Part shown: positions 1 to 5,929 of the stretch, in pieces
Numbering within the stretch: position 1 is the first letter of the stretch
How the letters are laid out: each line of letters starts with the position of its first letter
Source: Pseudomonadota bacterium
GTDB lineage: Bacteria; Bdellovibrionota_C; UBA2361; OMII01
Assembly: GCA_027486155.1 (NCBI GenBank)
Contig: JAIXPR010000201.1
Span: forward strand, 1 to 7,532
DNA: 7,532 nucleotides
Direction of reading: 5' to 3'
Notes under the pieces: generated by a model
Told to the model about the DNA's origin: nothing
Seen by the model: the letters and a program-made list of their open reading frames with translations, nothing else
The model's database searches: none
Made by a program: the position numbers and the translations under genes

Positions 1-1283
1 ACGACCTTCCCCACTTTTACGTCCACAAGGGGCTCGGCCTCGTCGCGGACGTGTTTGGTAGTTTTGACTTCACTAAACTTCCTGGCGCCGTAGCTATTGG
101 TCACGTTCGGTACACCACGGCTGGTGGCAACCGCCTCGCTAACGTTCAACCTTTTGTGGCGGATATCGCCCTCGGTCACACGGCCGTAGCCCACAACGGA
201 AACCTCACGAACGCGGATGACCTCCGACGGGAGTTGATCGAACAAGGCTCTATATTCGCGTCGACCTCAGACACCGAGACGATCCTTCACCTCCTCGCTC
301 ATGGGGACAAGGATCAGCCGCTCGTCGAGTCTGTAATAGCGGCCCTCCAGAAGATAAAAGGCGCCTTCTCCCTTCTCATGCTCTTTGAGGATCGCCTCAT
401 GGTATGTCGTGATATGCACGGACTACGTCCACTCGCGATCGGCGACCTTAACGGAGCTCCGGTTTTCGCTTCAGAGACCTGCGCGTTTGACCTTATCGGG
501 GCGACCTACGTTCGAGATGTCGAGCCGGGAGAGCTGATTGAGGTCTTCCGTGATGGCTCGATGAAGAGCTACTACCCCTTTGGCTTCTCACGCCCTGCCC
601 CGTGTATCTTTGAATTCGTGTACTTCGCCCGACCCGATTCCAAGGTATTCGGCAAAAATGTGTATCAGCTCCGCAAGAGCATGGGACGCCAGCTCGCTAT
701 CGAGAAGCCTGTCGTGGCGGACCTCGTTACCGCGGTCCCTGACTCAGGCGTCGCCGCGGCTATCGGCTACGCGGAGGCGGCGAAGATCCCCTACGAAATG
801 GGCCTCGTGCGAAATCACTACGTCGGAAGAACGTTCATTGAGCCGAAGCAGTCCATTCGAGATTTCGGGGTGAAGATCAAACTCAATCCGAATCGTGACG
901 TTCTCGCCGGCAAATCGATCGTCGTGGTCGATGACTCGATCGTTCGAGGAACGACGAGTAAGAAACTCGTGGCGATGCTCCGCCAAGCCGGAGCGAGGGA
1001 GATTCACCTGCGGATCTCCTCCCCTCCTACGACGAATCCTTGCTACTACGGCATCGACACCCCCGATAAACATGAGCTGATAGCGTCGAAGCACTCAATC
1101 GAGGAGATCGCGGAGTATATTGGTGTCGACTCACTCGCCTACCTCTCGATGGAGGGACTCTATCGGGCGGTCGAATCAACGCAAGGTAGCTTCTGCGATG
1201 CGTGCTTCTCGGGGAACTATCCAGCGGGCACACCGGTTCAAATTAAACCCAAACGGCAGCAGATGCTATTCGAGCGTGACTAA
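1..1283 (+). CDS. purF: Amidophosphoribosyltransferase (glutamine PRPP amidotransferase), N-terminus missing
   Basis: PurF transfers ammonia from glutamine to PRPP, giving phosphoribosylamine, the first committed step of purine synthesis in the cytoplasm. The frame is open from base 3; the GTG at 51 is internal, because the codons before it read FYVHKGLGLVAD, a normal PurF stretch. The catalytic N-terminal Cys and about 50 residues lie outside the window. Visible glutaminase motifs are HVRYTT (about nt 102-119), HNGNLTN (about 192-212) and SDTE. The PRPP loop VVVDDSIVRGTTS is at nt 921-959. Four cysteines fit the Fe4S4 ligands of the Bacillus-type enzyme: codons at 603, 1041, 1194 and 1203, the last two as CDAC in FCDACFSGNYP. 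The protein is therefore probably the iron-sulfur, oxygen-sensitive form. The C-terminus is complete, ending in TAA at 1281-1283. The gene converges on the ATPase gene with a 4-nt overlap and no obvious terminator hairpin. Confidence 0.97.
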   Translation, partial: DLPHFYVHKGLGLVADVFGSFDFTKLPGAVAIGHVRYTTAGGNRLANVQPFVADIALGHTAVAHNGNLTNADDLRRELIEQGSIFASTSDTETILHLLAHGDKDQPLVESVIAALQKIKGAFSLLMLFEDRLMVCRDMHGLRPLAIGDLNGAPVFASETCAFDLIGATYVRDVEPGELIEVFRDGSMKSYYPFGFSRPAPCIFEFVYFARPDSKVFGKNVYQLRKSMGRQLAIEKPVVADLVTAVPDSGVAAAIGYAEAAKIPYEMGLVRNHYVGRTFIEPKQSIRDFGVKIKLNPNRDVLAGKSIVVVDDSIVRGTTSKKLVAMLRQAGAREIHLRISSPPTTNPCYYGIDTPDKHELIASKHSIEEIAEYIGVDSLAYLSMEGLYRAVESTQGSFCDACFSGNYPAGTPVQIKPKRQQMLFERD

Positions 1284-3799
1284 TAGCGACCTTTTTGTAG
1301 TATCACCTTTACGCCCTCGGAGCTCATCACGTACCCGATGATTATCACTCCTATAGTAATACCGTAGGCAAACGGTACCGGTGCGAAGCCAAGAGCTGGA
1401 GCGATCGGTGAATAGGGCAACCAAATCGCGGTGCATGCAACCGCGAGGGATAACAGAAGGAGTCCCCCTCCGACTCGACTGCGCCAGAAGGGACGCTGGC
1501 TTCGAATAACCAAGAGTACAAATATCTCGGAGATAAGGGACTCAAGGAACCATCCTGTCCTAAATACCACCGGAGAGCCTCCCATGATAAGCAGGGCTCC
1601 AAAGGTCATGTAGTCAAACACCGAACTTACACACCCGTACATCACCATCGCTCGGGAGATGACCTTGAGGTTCCACCTGAGAGGGCGAGCCATCATCTCC
1701 CGGTCAACCGTGTCGGTGGCCAGGGACATCGCTGGAAGATCGGAAAGAACATTCAGGAGAAGGATCTGAGCTGGCAGCAGTGGGAGAAAGTCAGCGAACA
1801 GGGACGCGCCGACAACGGAGAACATATTTCCGAAGTTAGCGGAGGTCGATATCAAGATGTACTTGAGGGTATTTCCAAAAGCTCGCCGTCCTTCTAGCAC
1901 CGCTTTCAGAAGGATATCCATATCTTTGGTCACAAGAACGATATCAGCGGCCTCCTTCGTCGCGTCTACCGCGGACTCTACTGAGATACCCACATCAGCG
2001 GCTCTGAGCGCGCTCGCGTCGTTAATACCGTCTCCAAGATACGCCACCCCGCGATTCGATTGTTTTAGACACCGCAAAATTCGCTCTTTTTGATTGGGCC
2101 CTACTTCGGCGAATATGTCGATCTCAAGAGCTTTCGACCCAAGCGCTAGATCCGTTAGTTGATCGACCTCCGTTCCCGTCATCAATGCCTCAGGGGACAA
2201 AACTCCGAGCTGCGAGGCCACGTTCGCCGCGACAAAGCGATTATCTCCTGTTACCATCTTGCAGTTGATACCGGCCTGCTCAAGCGCCTGAATGCTTTGG
2301 ATGGCTGTCTGTTGGGGAGGGTCGAGAAACGCTAGAAATCCGAGGAAGATCATCTCTCGTTCATCCTCATGCCGAAGAGGATGGGTCGTTGGATACTCTC
2401 GATAGGCTACCGCGATGACCCGATATCCTTCCTTGCTTAAACTTTGAAACCGTTCGGACAGCCCGTAACGAGAGTCGGCAATCGGTTTGCGCTGTTGATC
2501 AGGGCCCTCAATCCAAGCGCAAATAGAGAGGACCTCTTGGAACGCTCCCTTGGTTATCATCAATCCCGCATCACGGTGACGCAGGAGCACACTCAGTCGT
2601 TTTCGAGTGAAATCATAGGGCACTTCATCGATCTTTTCGAACTCATCTGGCGTCTGAATTCGCACCTCCCGAAGCGCGTCATCAAGAACGTTGGCATATC
2701 CACTTTCATGGCGCGCGTTGAGGTGGCCATATAACCTAACTAGTTCACTCTCACGACCATCAATGTCTGTCGCTTTTTCCAGCGTCACCGCGCCTTTCGT
2801 CAGAGTTCCGGTTTTGTCGGTACACAGGATCTGGACCCCACCGATGTCAGCAATAGAGGTAAGGCGGCGAACGATGGCGCTTCCCGCGGCAAGACGACGG
2901 GCGCCCTGCGCGAGAGTGGTAGTAACTATCGCCGGAAGGAGCTGTGGGGTCATACCGACCACGAGGGCAAGGGTAAATAGCAAGGTATCCAGCGCTGGAC
3001 GTCCGTATCCGATGTTGATAGCTAGAGAAAGTATCGCCATCGCTCCAGCTATTTCGAGAAGGAGGTATCCGAAATGCCGCACTCCGAGCTGAAATTCGGT
3101 GAGAGGCGGAGTCGCCGCGATTGATTGCGCCAGCCGCCCAAATTCGGTCTGTCGGCCTGTAAGAACTACAACGACGGTCGTCCGGCCACTCATGACATGG
3201 GTTCCCGCGAAGAGAGCATTGGATCGCTCAAGTAGCGTCGATGACGCATCCACCTCAACATCCTCTTTTGCGGCTGGAAATGATTCCCCAGTTAGGGCTG
3301 CCTGATCAACGAAGAGATCTTTAGCGTCAAGCACCCGGCAATCGGCCGGCACTTGAGAACCGGCCGAAAGGCACGCGATATCTCCAGGAACGATTTCGGA
3401 GATGGGGATCTCCCTCCATGCCCCATCGCGTAACACATTCGCTCGATGTTCAAGCTTCGCCAGCAGGTACTGAACGGCGTTGTGGGCTCGTAGCTCCTGA
3501 AGATAGCTGAGAAACGAACTCACCAGGAGGATGCCGAGAATGATCGATCCTTCGATTCGATCCCCAACCCACGCGCTCAAGACAGCGGCAACAACGAGAA
3601 GGAGCGCAATAGGACTACGCACTTGGTTCAACGCGAGCTTGAGGCGCGGATAGGTATGCTGAAGCGCTACCTCATTTGGTCCGCACGAGATCGCTCGTTC
3701 CCGTGCTTGCGTGGAGGACAGTCCTTTGGATGAAGTATCCACCAGAGCCATCAGTTCACTTTTGGAGATACTCCACCAAGATGTCGACGCGATAACCAT
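1280..3799 (-). CDS. mgtA: MgtA-like P-type ATPase (P3B, probable magnesium importer)
   Basis: This is an 839-aa inner-membrane P-type ATPase. In order it shows the N-terminal cation-ATPase region with GLSS...GPNEV (26-44), the actuator TGES (170-173), the phosphorylation motif CTDKTGTLT with Asp328, the nucleotide-binding DFTRKRLSV (396-404) and KGA (417-419), VTGDN (516-520) and the hinge GDGIND (589-594). Ten membrane segments can be placed, near 61-80, 85-103, 241-265, 271-297, 644-668, 675-696, 713-740, 748-766, 776-798 and 810-830. The segment around DKTGT and the C-terminal third (NFGNMFSV, FDYMTF, YSPIAP) resemble E. coli MgtA, and the TM6 pair N683/D687 is kept. TM4 reads TPQLLP where MgtA has TPEMLP, so the usual Glu is Gln286. 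It is somewhat shorter than E. coli MgtA (898 aa). The ATG at 3799 is preferred because the N-terminal WWSISKSEL fits the family, but it has no Shine-Dalgarno. Mg2+ is the likely substrate by homology, not proven. Confidence 0.9.
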   Translation of the reverse strand: MVIASTSWWSISKSELMALVDTSSKGLSSTQARERAISCGPNEVALQHTYPRLKLALNQVRSPIALLLVVAAVLSAWVGDRIEGSIILGILLVSSFLSYLQELRAHNAVQYLLAKLEHRANVLRDGAWREIPISEIVPGDIACLSAGSQVPADCRVLDAKDLFVDQAALTGESFPAAKEDVEVDASSTLLERSNALFAGTHVMSGRTTVVVVLTGRQTEFGRLAQSIAATPPLTEFQLGVRHFGYLLLEIAGAMAILSLAINIGYGRPALDTLLFTLALVVGMTPQLLPAIVTTTLAQGARRLAAGSAIVRRLTSIADIGGVQILCTDKTGTLTKGAVTLEKATDIDGRESELVRLYGHLNARHESGYANVLDDALREVRIQTPDEFEKIDEVPYDFTRKRLSVLLRHRDAGLMITKGAFQEVLSICAWIEGPDQQRKPIADSRYGLSERFQSLSKEGYRVIAVAYREYPTTHPLRHEDEREMIFLGFLAFLDPPQQTAIQSIQALEQAGINCKMVTGDNRFVAANVASQLGVLSPEALMTGTEVDQLTDLALGSKALEIDIFAEVGPNQKERILRCLKQSNRGVAYLGDGINDASALRAADVGISVESAVDATKEAADIVLVTKDMDILLKAVLEGRRAFGNTLKYILISTSANFGNMFSVVGASLFADFLPLLPAQILLLNVLSDLPAMSLATDTVDREMMARPLRWNLKVISRAMVMYGCVSSVFDYMTFGALLIMGGSPVVFRTGWFLESLISEIFVLLVIRSQRPFWRSRVGGGLLLLSLAVACTAIWLPYSPIAPALGFAPVPFAYGITIGVIIIGYVMSSEGVKVILQKGRY

Positions 3800-3833
3800 A
3801 TGTAATAACTGGATTGCCAGTCCGGTCTACCAT
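3756..3833 (-). other. Candidate 25-codon upstream ORF overlapping the mgtA start
   Basis: On the minus strand an ATG at 3833-3831 opens 25 codons (MVDRTGNPVITYGYRVDILV...) that end at TGA 3758-3756. The ORF is out of frame with the ATPase and covers its first 14 codons. It is preceded eight bases upstream by GGGTGAT, which can pair with the AUCACC part of the 16S tail, whereas the ATPase ATG has no such site. The stop lies four bases before an internal in-frame ATG of the ATPase (codon 17, 3751-3749). It could be a leader peptide or a coupling ORF, as the mgtA gene of enterobacteria also has a leader peptide (MgtL). This one is not proline-rich and shows no resemblance to MgtL. Chance remains quite possible. 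Confidence 0.25.
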
Positions 3834-3840
3834 GAAGAAT

Positions 3841-3862
3841 AATCACCCAAGGTGATCCAGCA
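3841..3862 (-). repeat. Copy A of a dispersed hairpin motif (AATCACCCAA...)
   Basis: AATCACCCAA followed by GGTGATCCAGCAC forms a perfect 6-bp stem (3842-3847 with 3851-3856, loop CAA). The same ten bases, followed by TGGGTGGTTCAGCGC, occur at 5727. Both copies face a minus-strand start codon. On the minus strand both give TTGGGTGATT, whose GGTGAT part can pair with the 16S rRNA tail, so the stem could hide a ribosome binding site. Two copies are too few to define a family. Confidence 0.35.
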
Positions 3863-3938
3863 CAGCCGCGACCTCGATGCTTCTATTCAGAGAACATCCA
3901 ACTATCCCCGAAACACTATCCTCCGTGAGCCTTTAGTG

Positions 3939-3967
3939 TTGACTTCCCGATTGTTCGCTCATAAGTT
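3939..3967 (+). promoter_or_regulatory. Candidate sigma70 promoter for the DAHP synthase gene
   Basis: TTGACT (3939-3944) matches five of six -35 consensus bases. A 17-base spacer leads to TAAGTT (3962-3967), a weak -10 that matches only at first, second and last bases. Transcription would begin near 3974, leaving a leader of about 118 bases before the ATG at 4092. No TyrR-like operator was recognised. The call rests only on the -35 box and the spacing. Confidence 0.35.
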
Positions 3968-4076
3968 GAGGGTATGACACGCACTTGGCGATCCTACGTC
4001 AGCTTTTTCTTTTTCCCGCTCCGCGGGTAATAATCGTTCCTTCCCTCACATCTCCATTTTTCCCTAACCTCCCCAT

Positions 4077-4082
4077 GAGAGG
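4077..4082 (+). promoter_or_regulatory. Ribosome binding site of the DAHP synthase gene
   Basis: GAGAGG ends nine bases before the ATG at 4092. It supports this start over the out-of-frame ATG at 4075, which sits just upstream of the site. Confidence 0.6.
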
Positions 4083-4091
4083 CTTGTTTGT

Positions 4092-5129
4092 ATGGTTACC
4101 ACAGAGAATCTCCACGTTGAGTCAGTCGATACGCTCCCAACTCCTGCCGCGGTTAAAGCCGCTCTCCCCCTTCCGGAAAAGCTAGAGGACCAGATCACGG
4201 AGTGCCGCCGAACGGTTGAGGCGATCCTCGACCGCAAGGATCCGCGAAAGCTCGTGATCGTCGGCCCATGCGCGGCGTACGACCCTGAGGCGACCCTTGA
4301 GTACGCGGAGCGTCTCAAGGTCCTCGCGGAACAGGTCAAAGATACCATGTACATCGTGATGCGCGTGTACTTCGAAAAGCCCCGTACGACCACCGGATGG
4401 AAGGGACTGATCAACGATCCCCGACTCGATGATTCTTTTCACGTTGAGGAGGGACTCTACGTAGCTCGAAAACTCCTCATGTCGGTTGCGGAGCTTGGGC
4501 TTCCGATAGCCACGGAGGCGCTCGATCCGATCGTTCCTCAGTACATCGGAGACCTGATTACATGGACCGCTATCGGTGCGCGGACCGTTGAGAGCCAAAC
4601 TCACCGAGAGATGGCGAGCGGGCTCTCCTCCCCTGTCGGCTTTAAGAATGGAACGGATGGAAACATCCTCATCGCGATTAACGGCATCATGTCGGCAGCC
4701 TACCCGCACCGTTTTCTCGGAATTAACCAGCACGGCCAGTGCTCAGTGGTACAAACCCGAGGGAATAAGTACGGTCACATCGTGCTCCGAGGAAGCAAGT
4801 CCCCGAACTACGACGCCGAGAGCGTCGCGGCAGCGGCGACCTTAATGGCCAAGCACGGCATAAACCCGAATATCATCGTTGATTGCAGCCACGGTAATTC
4901 TAACAAGGATCACAACCGACAACCGGTAGTGTTCAAGGAGGTGCTGAGCCAGGTGCAATCGGGCGATTCTCCGATAGTTGGATGGATGCTTGAAAGCAAC
5001 CTCTTCGAGGGTCGGCAGGATCTTGGGAGCGGCGACCTACGGTACGGTGTTTCTATCACCGATGCGTGCATCTCGTGGGAGAATACGGAGGCATTGCTCA
5101 AAGAGGCGCATGAGGGGTTGAAGGGGTAA
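4092..5129 (+). CDS. aroF: 3-deoxy-7-phosphoheptulonate synthase (DAHP synthase), AroF-like
   Basis: This 345-aa enzyme condenses phosphoenolpyruvate and erythrose 4-phosphate to DAHP, opening the shikimate pathway to aromatic amino acids. It is a full-length class I alpha (AroFGH) protein. The metal ligands match E. coli AroG: Cys60 (GPC), His267 (DCSHGNSNK), Glu301 (ESNLFEG) and Asp324 (ITDAC). Substrate-binding blocks RVYFEKPRTT (91-100), GARTVESQTHRE (162-173), PVGFKNGTDG (181-190) and ILRG-type VLRG (231-234) are intact. TEALDP, HRFLGINQ and SHGNSNKDHNRQP are closer to Tyr-sensitive AroF than to AroG. Gly210 stands where Phe-sensitive AroG has Ser211; in the yeast and E. coli isoenzymes Gly here goes with tyrosine control, so tyrosine inhibition is inferred. 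An oddity is AAYD after the catalytic Cys in place of the common SIHD. It is a single gene with its own leader, followed by REP-like hairpins. The symbol aroF is chosen by resemblance; another AroFGH isoform name is possible. Confidence 0.95.
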   Translation: MVTTENLHVESVDTLPTPAAVKAALPLPEKLEDQITECRRTVEAILDRKDPRKLVIVGPCAAYDPEATLEYAERLKVLAEQVKDTMYIVMRVYFEKPRTTTGWKGLINDPRLDDSFHVEEGLYVARKLLMSVAELGLPIATEALDPIVPQYIGDLITWTAIGARTVESQTHREMASGLSSPVGFKNGTDGNILIAINGIMSAAYPHRFLGINQHGQCSVVQTRGNKYGHIVLRGSKSPNYDAESVAAAATLMAKHGINPNIIVDCSHGNSNKDHNRQPVVFKEVLSQVQSGDSPIVGWMLESNLFEGRQDLGSGDLRYGVSITDACISWENTEALLKEAHEGLKG

Positions 5130-5159
5130 GTATCCTTTATTCGGGATTAGAGACATTCC

Positions 5160-5184
5160 GGCGACCGAGGACAGTCGCCCTCCC
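5160..5184 (+). repeat. REP-like palindrome, single copy (R1)
   Basis: GGCGACCG-AGGA-CAGTCGCC followed by CTCCC. The 8-bp stem has one C-A mismatch, so this is the least perfect of the five copies in the window. It lies 30 bases after the aroF stop and exactly 70 bases before the next copy, in the opposite orientation to it. It may be a decayed half of another doublet. Confidence 0.8.
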
Positions 5185-5228
5185 ATCGTGTGAGTTCGCA
5201 CATCAAAAAAATACCACGCCCCGGAATC

Positions 5229-5325
5229 CGGGAGGGCGGTCATTCCTGACCGCCATGTGGTTGCGTACGGCGAATGTCTTTCGCGATGCGCAAGATTTCG
5301 GCGACCAGCAATGGTCGCCCTCCCG
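5229..5325. repeat. REPIN-like inverted doublet 1 (R2 and R3), 97 bp
   Basis: The left arm (5230-5254) is GGGAG + GGCGGTCA-TTCC-TGACCGCC. The right arm (5300-5324) is GGCGACCA-GCAA-TGGTCGCC + CTCCC. Flanking C5229 and G5325 extend the symmetry by one base pair. Each arm is a perfect 8-bp hairpin. The arms differ from each other by paired changes that keep each hairpin intact but weaken arm-to-arm pairing. The GGGAG feet face outward, as in REP doublets (BIMEs/REPINs). The 45-nt centre is itself nearly palindromic: TTGCGTA pairs with TGCGCAA (one G-T pair) around GCGAA-TGTCT-TTCGC. Confidence 0.8.
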
Positions 5326-5412
5326 AGATACCGAATAGAATGGCTTTAGAAGATGAAAAAGAAAATGTTGGTGAAGCAGCGCAAACCAATTAAAAAACCG
5401 AGACAGATGATG

Positions 5413-5452
5413 GCCCCTGCTGTGCTTTCGTAAGAAAGACAACAGCAAGGGC
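5413..5452 (-). terminator. Long hairpin just downstream of the 85-aa gene
   Basis: GCCC pairs with GGGC, then TGCTGT with ACAGCA after one C-A mismatch, then CTTTC with GAAAG around a GTAA loop, with single-base bulges between. It begins 12 bases after the stop of the minus-strand gene, the usual place for a terminator. The run of T on the minus strand (5397-5392) is about 15 bases beyond the stem, so it is not a canonical rho-independent terminator. It could instead be a transcript-end stabiliser or another structured RNA. Confidence 0.4.
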
Positions 5453-5464
5453 GCACGACGTGGT

Positions 5465-5722
5465 TCAATCCTCATTTCTCCGCACGGGGTCAAGCATGCC
5501 TGAACCGTGAATGAGCATGAGCATCGGAGCGACAGCAAGCAGCATAGCTGGCAACACTACCGGTCCATTTGCCACAAAGGGCTCCCCGAAAGGACCGAAC
5601 TTTGTGACCATCATCACCAGAGGCGCTGCCGCCAAAGGCTGAATCAGGAGCCACGAGCCAAGCCATTTCCACTTCAGCTTCGGGATTTGGAACCAACGAG
5701 TTATCTTATTTTTCTTTTTCAT
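5465..5722 (-). CDS. Small hypothetical protein with two predicted membrane segments (85 aa)
   Basis: I do not recognise this protein. It starts MKKKNK, has an amphipathic, Trp-rich stretch (RWFQIPKLKWKW, 9-20), then two hydrophobic segments at about 20-40 (with LAAAPLVMMV) and 53-72 (VVLPAMLLAVAPMLML), joined by a Gly/Pro-rich loop, and ends with the charged RRNED. The positive N-terminus fits a cytoplasmic N-end in an inner-membrane hairpin, with both ends inside. The start is supported by GGGTGAT five to six bases upstream. That site sits in one arm of a 10-bp hairpin, which might limit translation. This frame reads as protein, unlike the overlapping frames, which are rich in His, Arg and Cys. 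The neighbour upstream on the same strand is the SYLF gene, 207 bases away, so a shared transcript is possible but not evident. Confidence 0.55.
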   Translation of the reverse strand: MKKKNKITRWFQIPKLKWKWLGSWLLIQPLAAAPLVMMVTKFGPFGEPFVANGPVVLPAMLLAVAPMLMLIHGSGMLDPVRRNED

Positions 5723-5929
5723 AGTGAATCACCCAATGGGTGGTTCAGCGCGCTCGTGACGCGCTCAACGACCCACTAGATAACCCACAAACAACCTTCC
5801 TCTACTTCACCAACACACCTCAAAGTATACCAGAGGAAGAAAGGCTAATGCGCCTAGCTATAACGACCTGCCTGCCTAAACCACCAGAAATGATCCCAAA
5901 CGGACAGGTTGTCTCATCGTGACTGAGCG
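5723..5929 (-). other. Structured leader region of the 85-aa gene
   Basis: Between the SYLF stop and the 85-aa start the minus strand carries a TATACT -10-like box (5829-5824) with no recognisable -35. Downstream come two hairpins: GTTGAGCGCG with CGCGCTGAAC (5769-5743, one G-G mismatch, loop TCACGAG) and TGAACCACCC-ATT-GGGTGATTCA (5747-5725). They share the bases TGAAC, so their full forms exclude each other. The second covers the presumed ribosome binding site. No gene is seen; the short plus-strand frame here has unconvincing composition. Confidence 0.4.
5725..5747 (-). repeat. Copy B of the AATCACCCAA hairpin motif, over the start of the 85-aa gene
   Basis: TGAATCACCC-AAT-GGGTGGTTCA forms a 10-bp stem with one G-T pair. 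The motif AATCACCCAA (5727-5736) and the CAGC following the stem are shared with the copy at 3841 upstream of the ATPase gene. On the minus strand it ends two bases before the ATG of the 85-aa gene and contains its likely Shine-Dalgarno (GGGTGAT). Confidence 0.4.

Larger units (their letters stand above)
3800..4091. other. Divergent intergenic region between the ATPase and DAHP synthase genes
   Basis: These 292 bases separate two divergently transcribed genes. The half near the ATPase holds two small hairpins: ACTGG-ATTG-CCAGT at 3808-3821 and ATCACC-CAA-GGTGAT at 3842-3856. The half near aroF holds a candidate promoter (3939-3967), a pyrimidine-rich stretch and a weak CCCGC-TCC-GCGGG hairpin (4015-4027). 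A good sigma70 promoter for the ATPase gene was not found by eye. No convincing gene lies here; the short plus-strand frame from 3985 reads through pyrimidine-rich sequence and ends inside aroF in another frame. Confidence 0.6.
5130..5464. other. Non-coding region with three REP-like palindromes and a long hairpin
   Basis: These 335 bases between aroF and the 85-aa gene hold no convincing gene. After a short AT-rich stretch come three palindromes starting at 5160, 5230 and 5300. CCCGGA-A-TCCGGG (5220-5232), another dyad, abuts and overlaps the second. An A-rich segment (about 5345-5400) follows, then the 40-nt hairpin at 5413-5452. No canonical intrinsic terminator (GC-rich stem directly followed by a T run) is seen for aroF; the first palindrome, 30 bases after its stop, may act in its place. 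Confidence 0.7.

Noticed and set aside
51..53. GTG as a purF start codon
   Set aside because: The same frame is open to base 3 and the preceding codons encode conserved PurF sequence, so the gene is cut by the window edge.
744..1094. 116-codon minus-strand frame inside purF
   Set aside because: It is antisense to conserved PurF motifs and shows no protein family features.
4015..4027. CCCGC-TCC-GCGGG hairpin in the aroF leader as an attenuator
   Set aside because: The stem is only five pairs, has no T run after it, and no leader peptide rich in aromatic codons was found.
4182..4733. 183-codon open frame on the minus strand inside aroF
   Set aside because: It lies wholly antisense to a well-supported enzyme gene and its translation shows no family motif; it is a shadow of aroF codon usage.
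5160..5324. A CRISPR array, because of evenly spaced repeats
   Set aside because: Repeats alternate in orientation, number only three and differ in stem sequence; no cas gene is present. Inverted doublets fit REP elements instead.
5353..5433. 26-codon plus-strand ORF encoding a Lys/Arg-rich peptide (MKKKMLVKQRKPIKKPRQ...)
   Set aside because: No ribosome binding site, stop codon inside the hairpin loop, and the bias is explained by the A-rich sequence. A conserved ortholog would revive it.
5203..5538. 111-codon minus-strand frame across the REP region
   Set aside because: It runs through two palindromes, is rich in Cys, Arg and His, and overlaps the more protein-like 85-aa gene.
5740..5922. 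60-codon plus-strand frame starting at GTG
   Set aside because: Its start lies inside a hairpin, it has no ribosome binding site, and the translation is Pro/Thr-rich without recognisable features.
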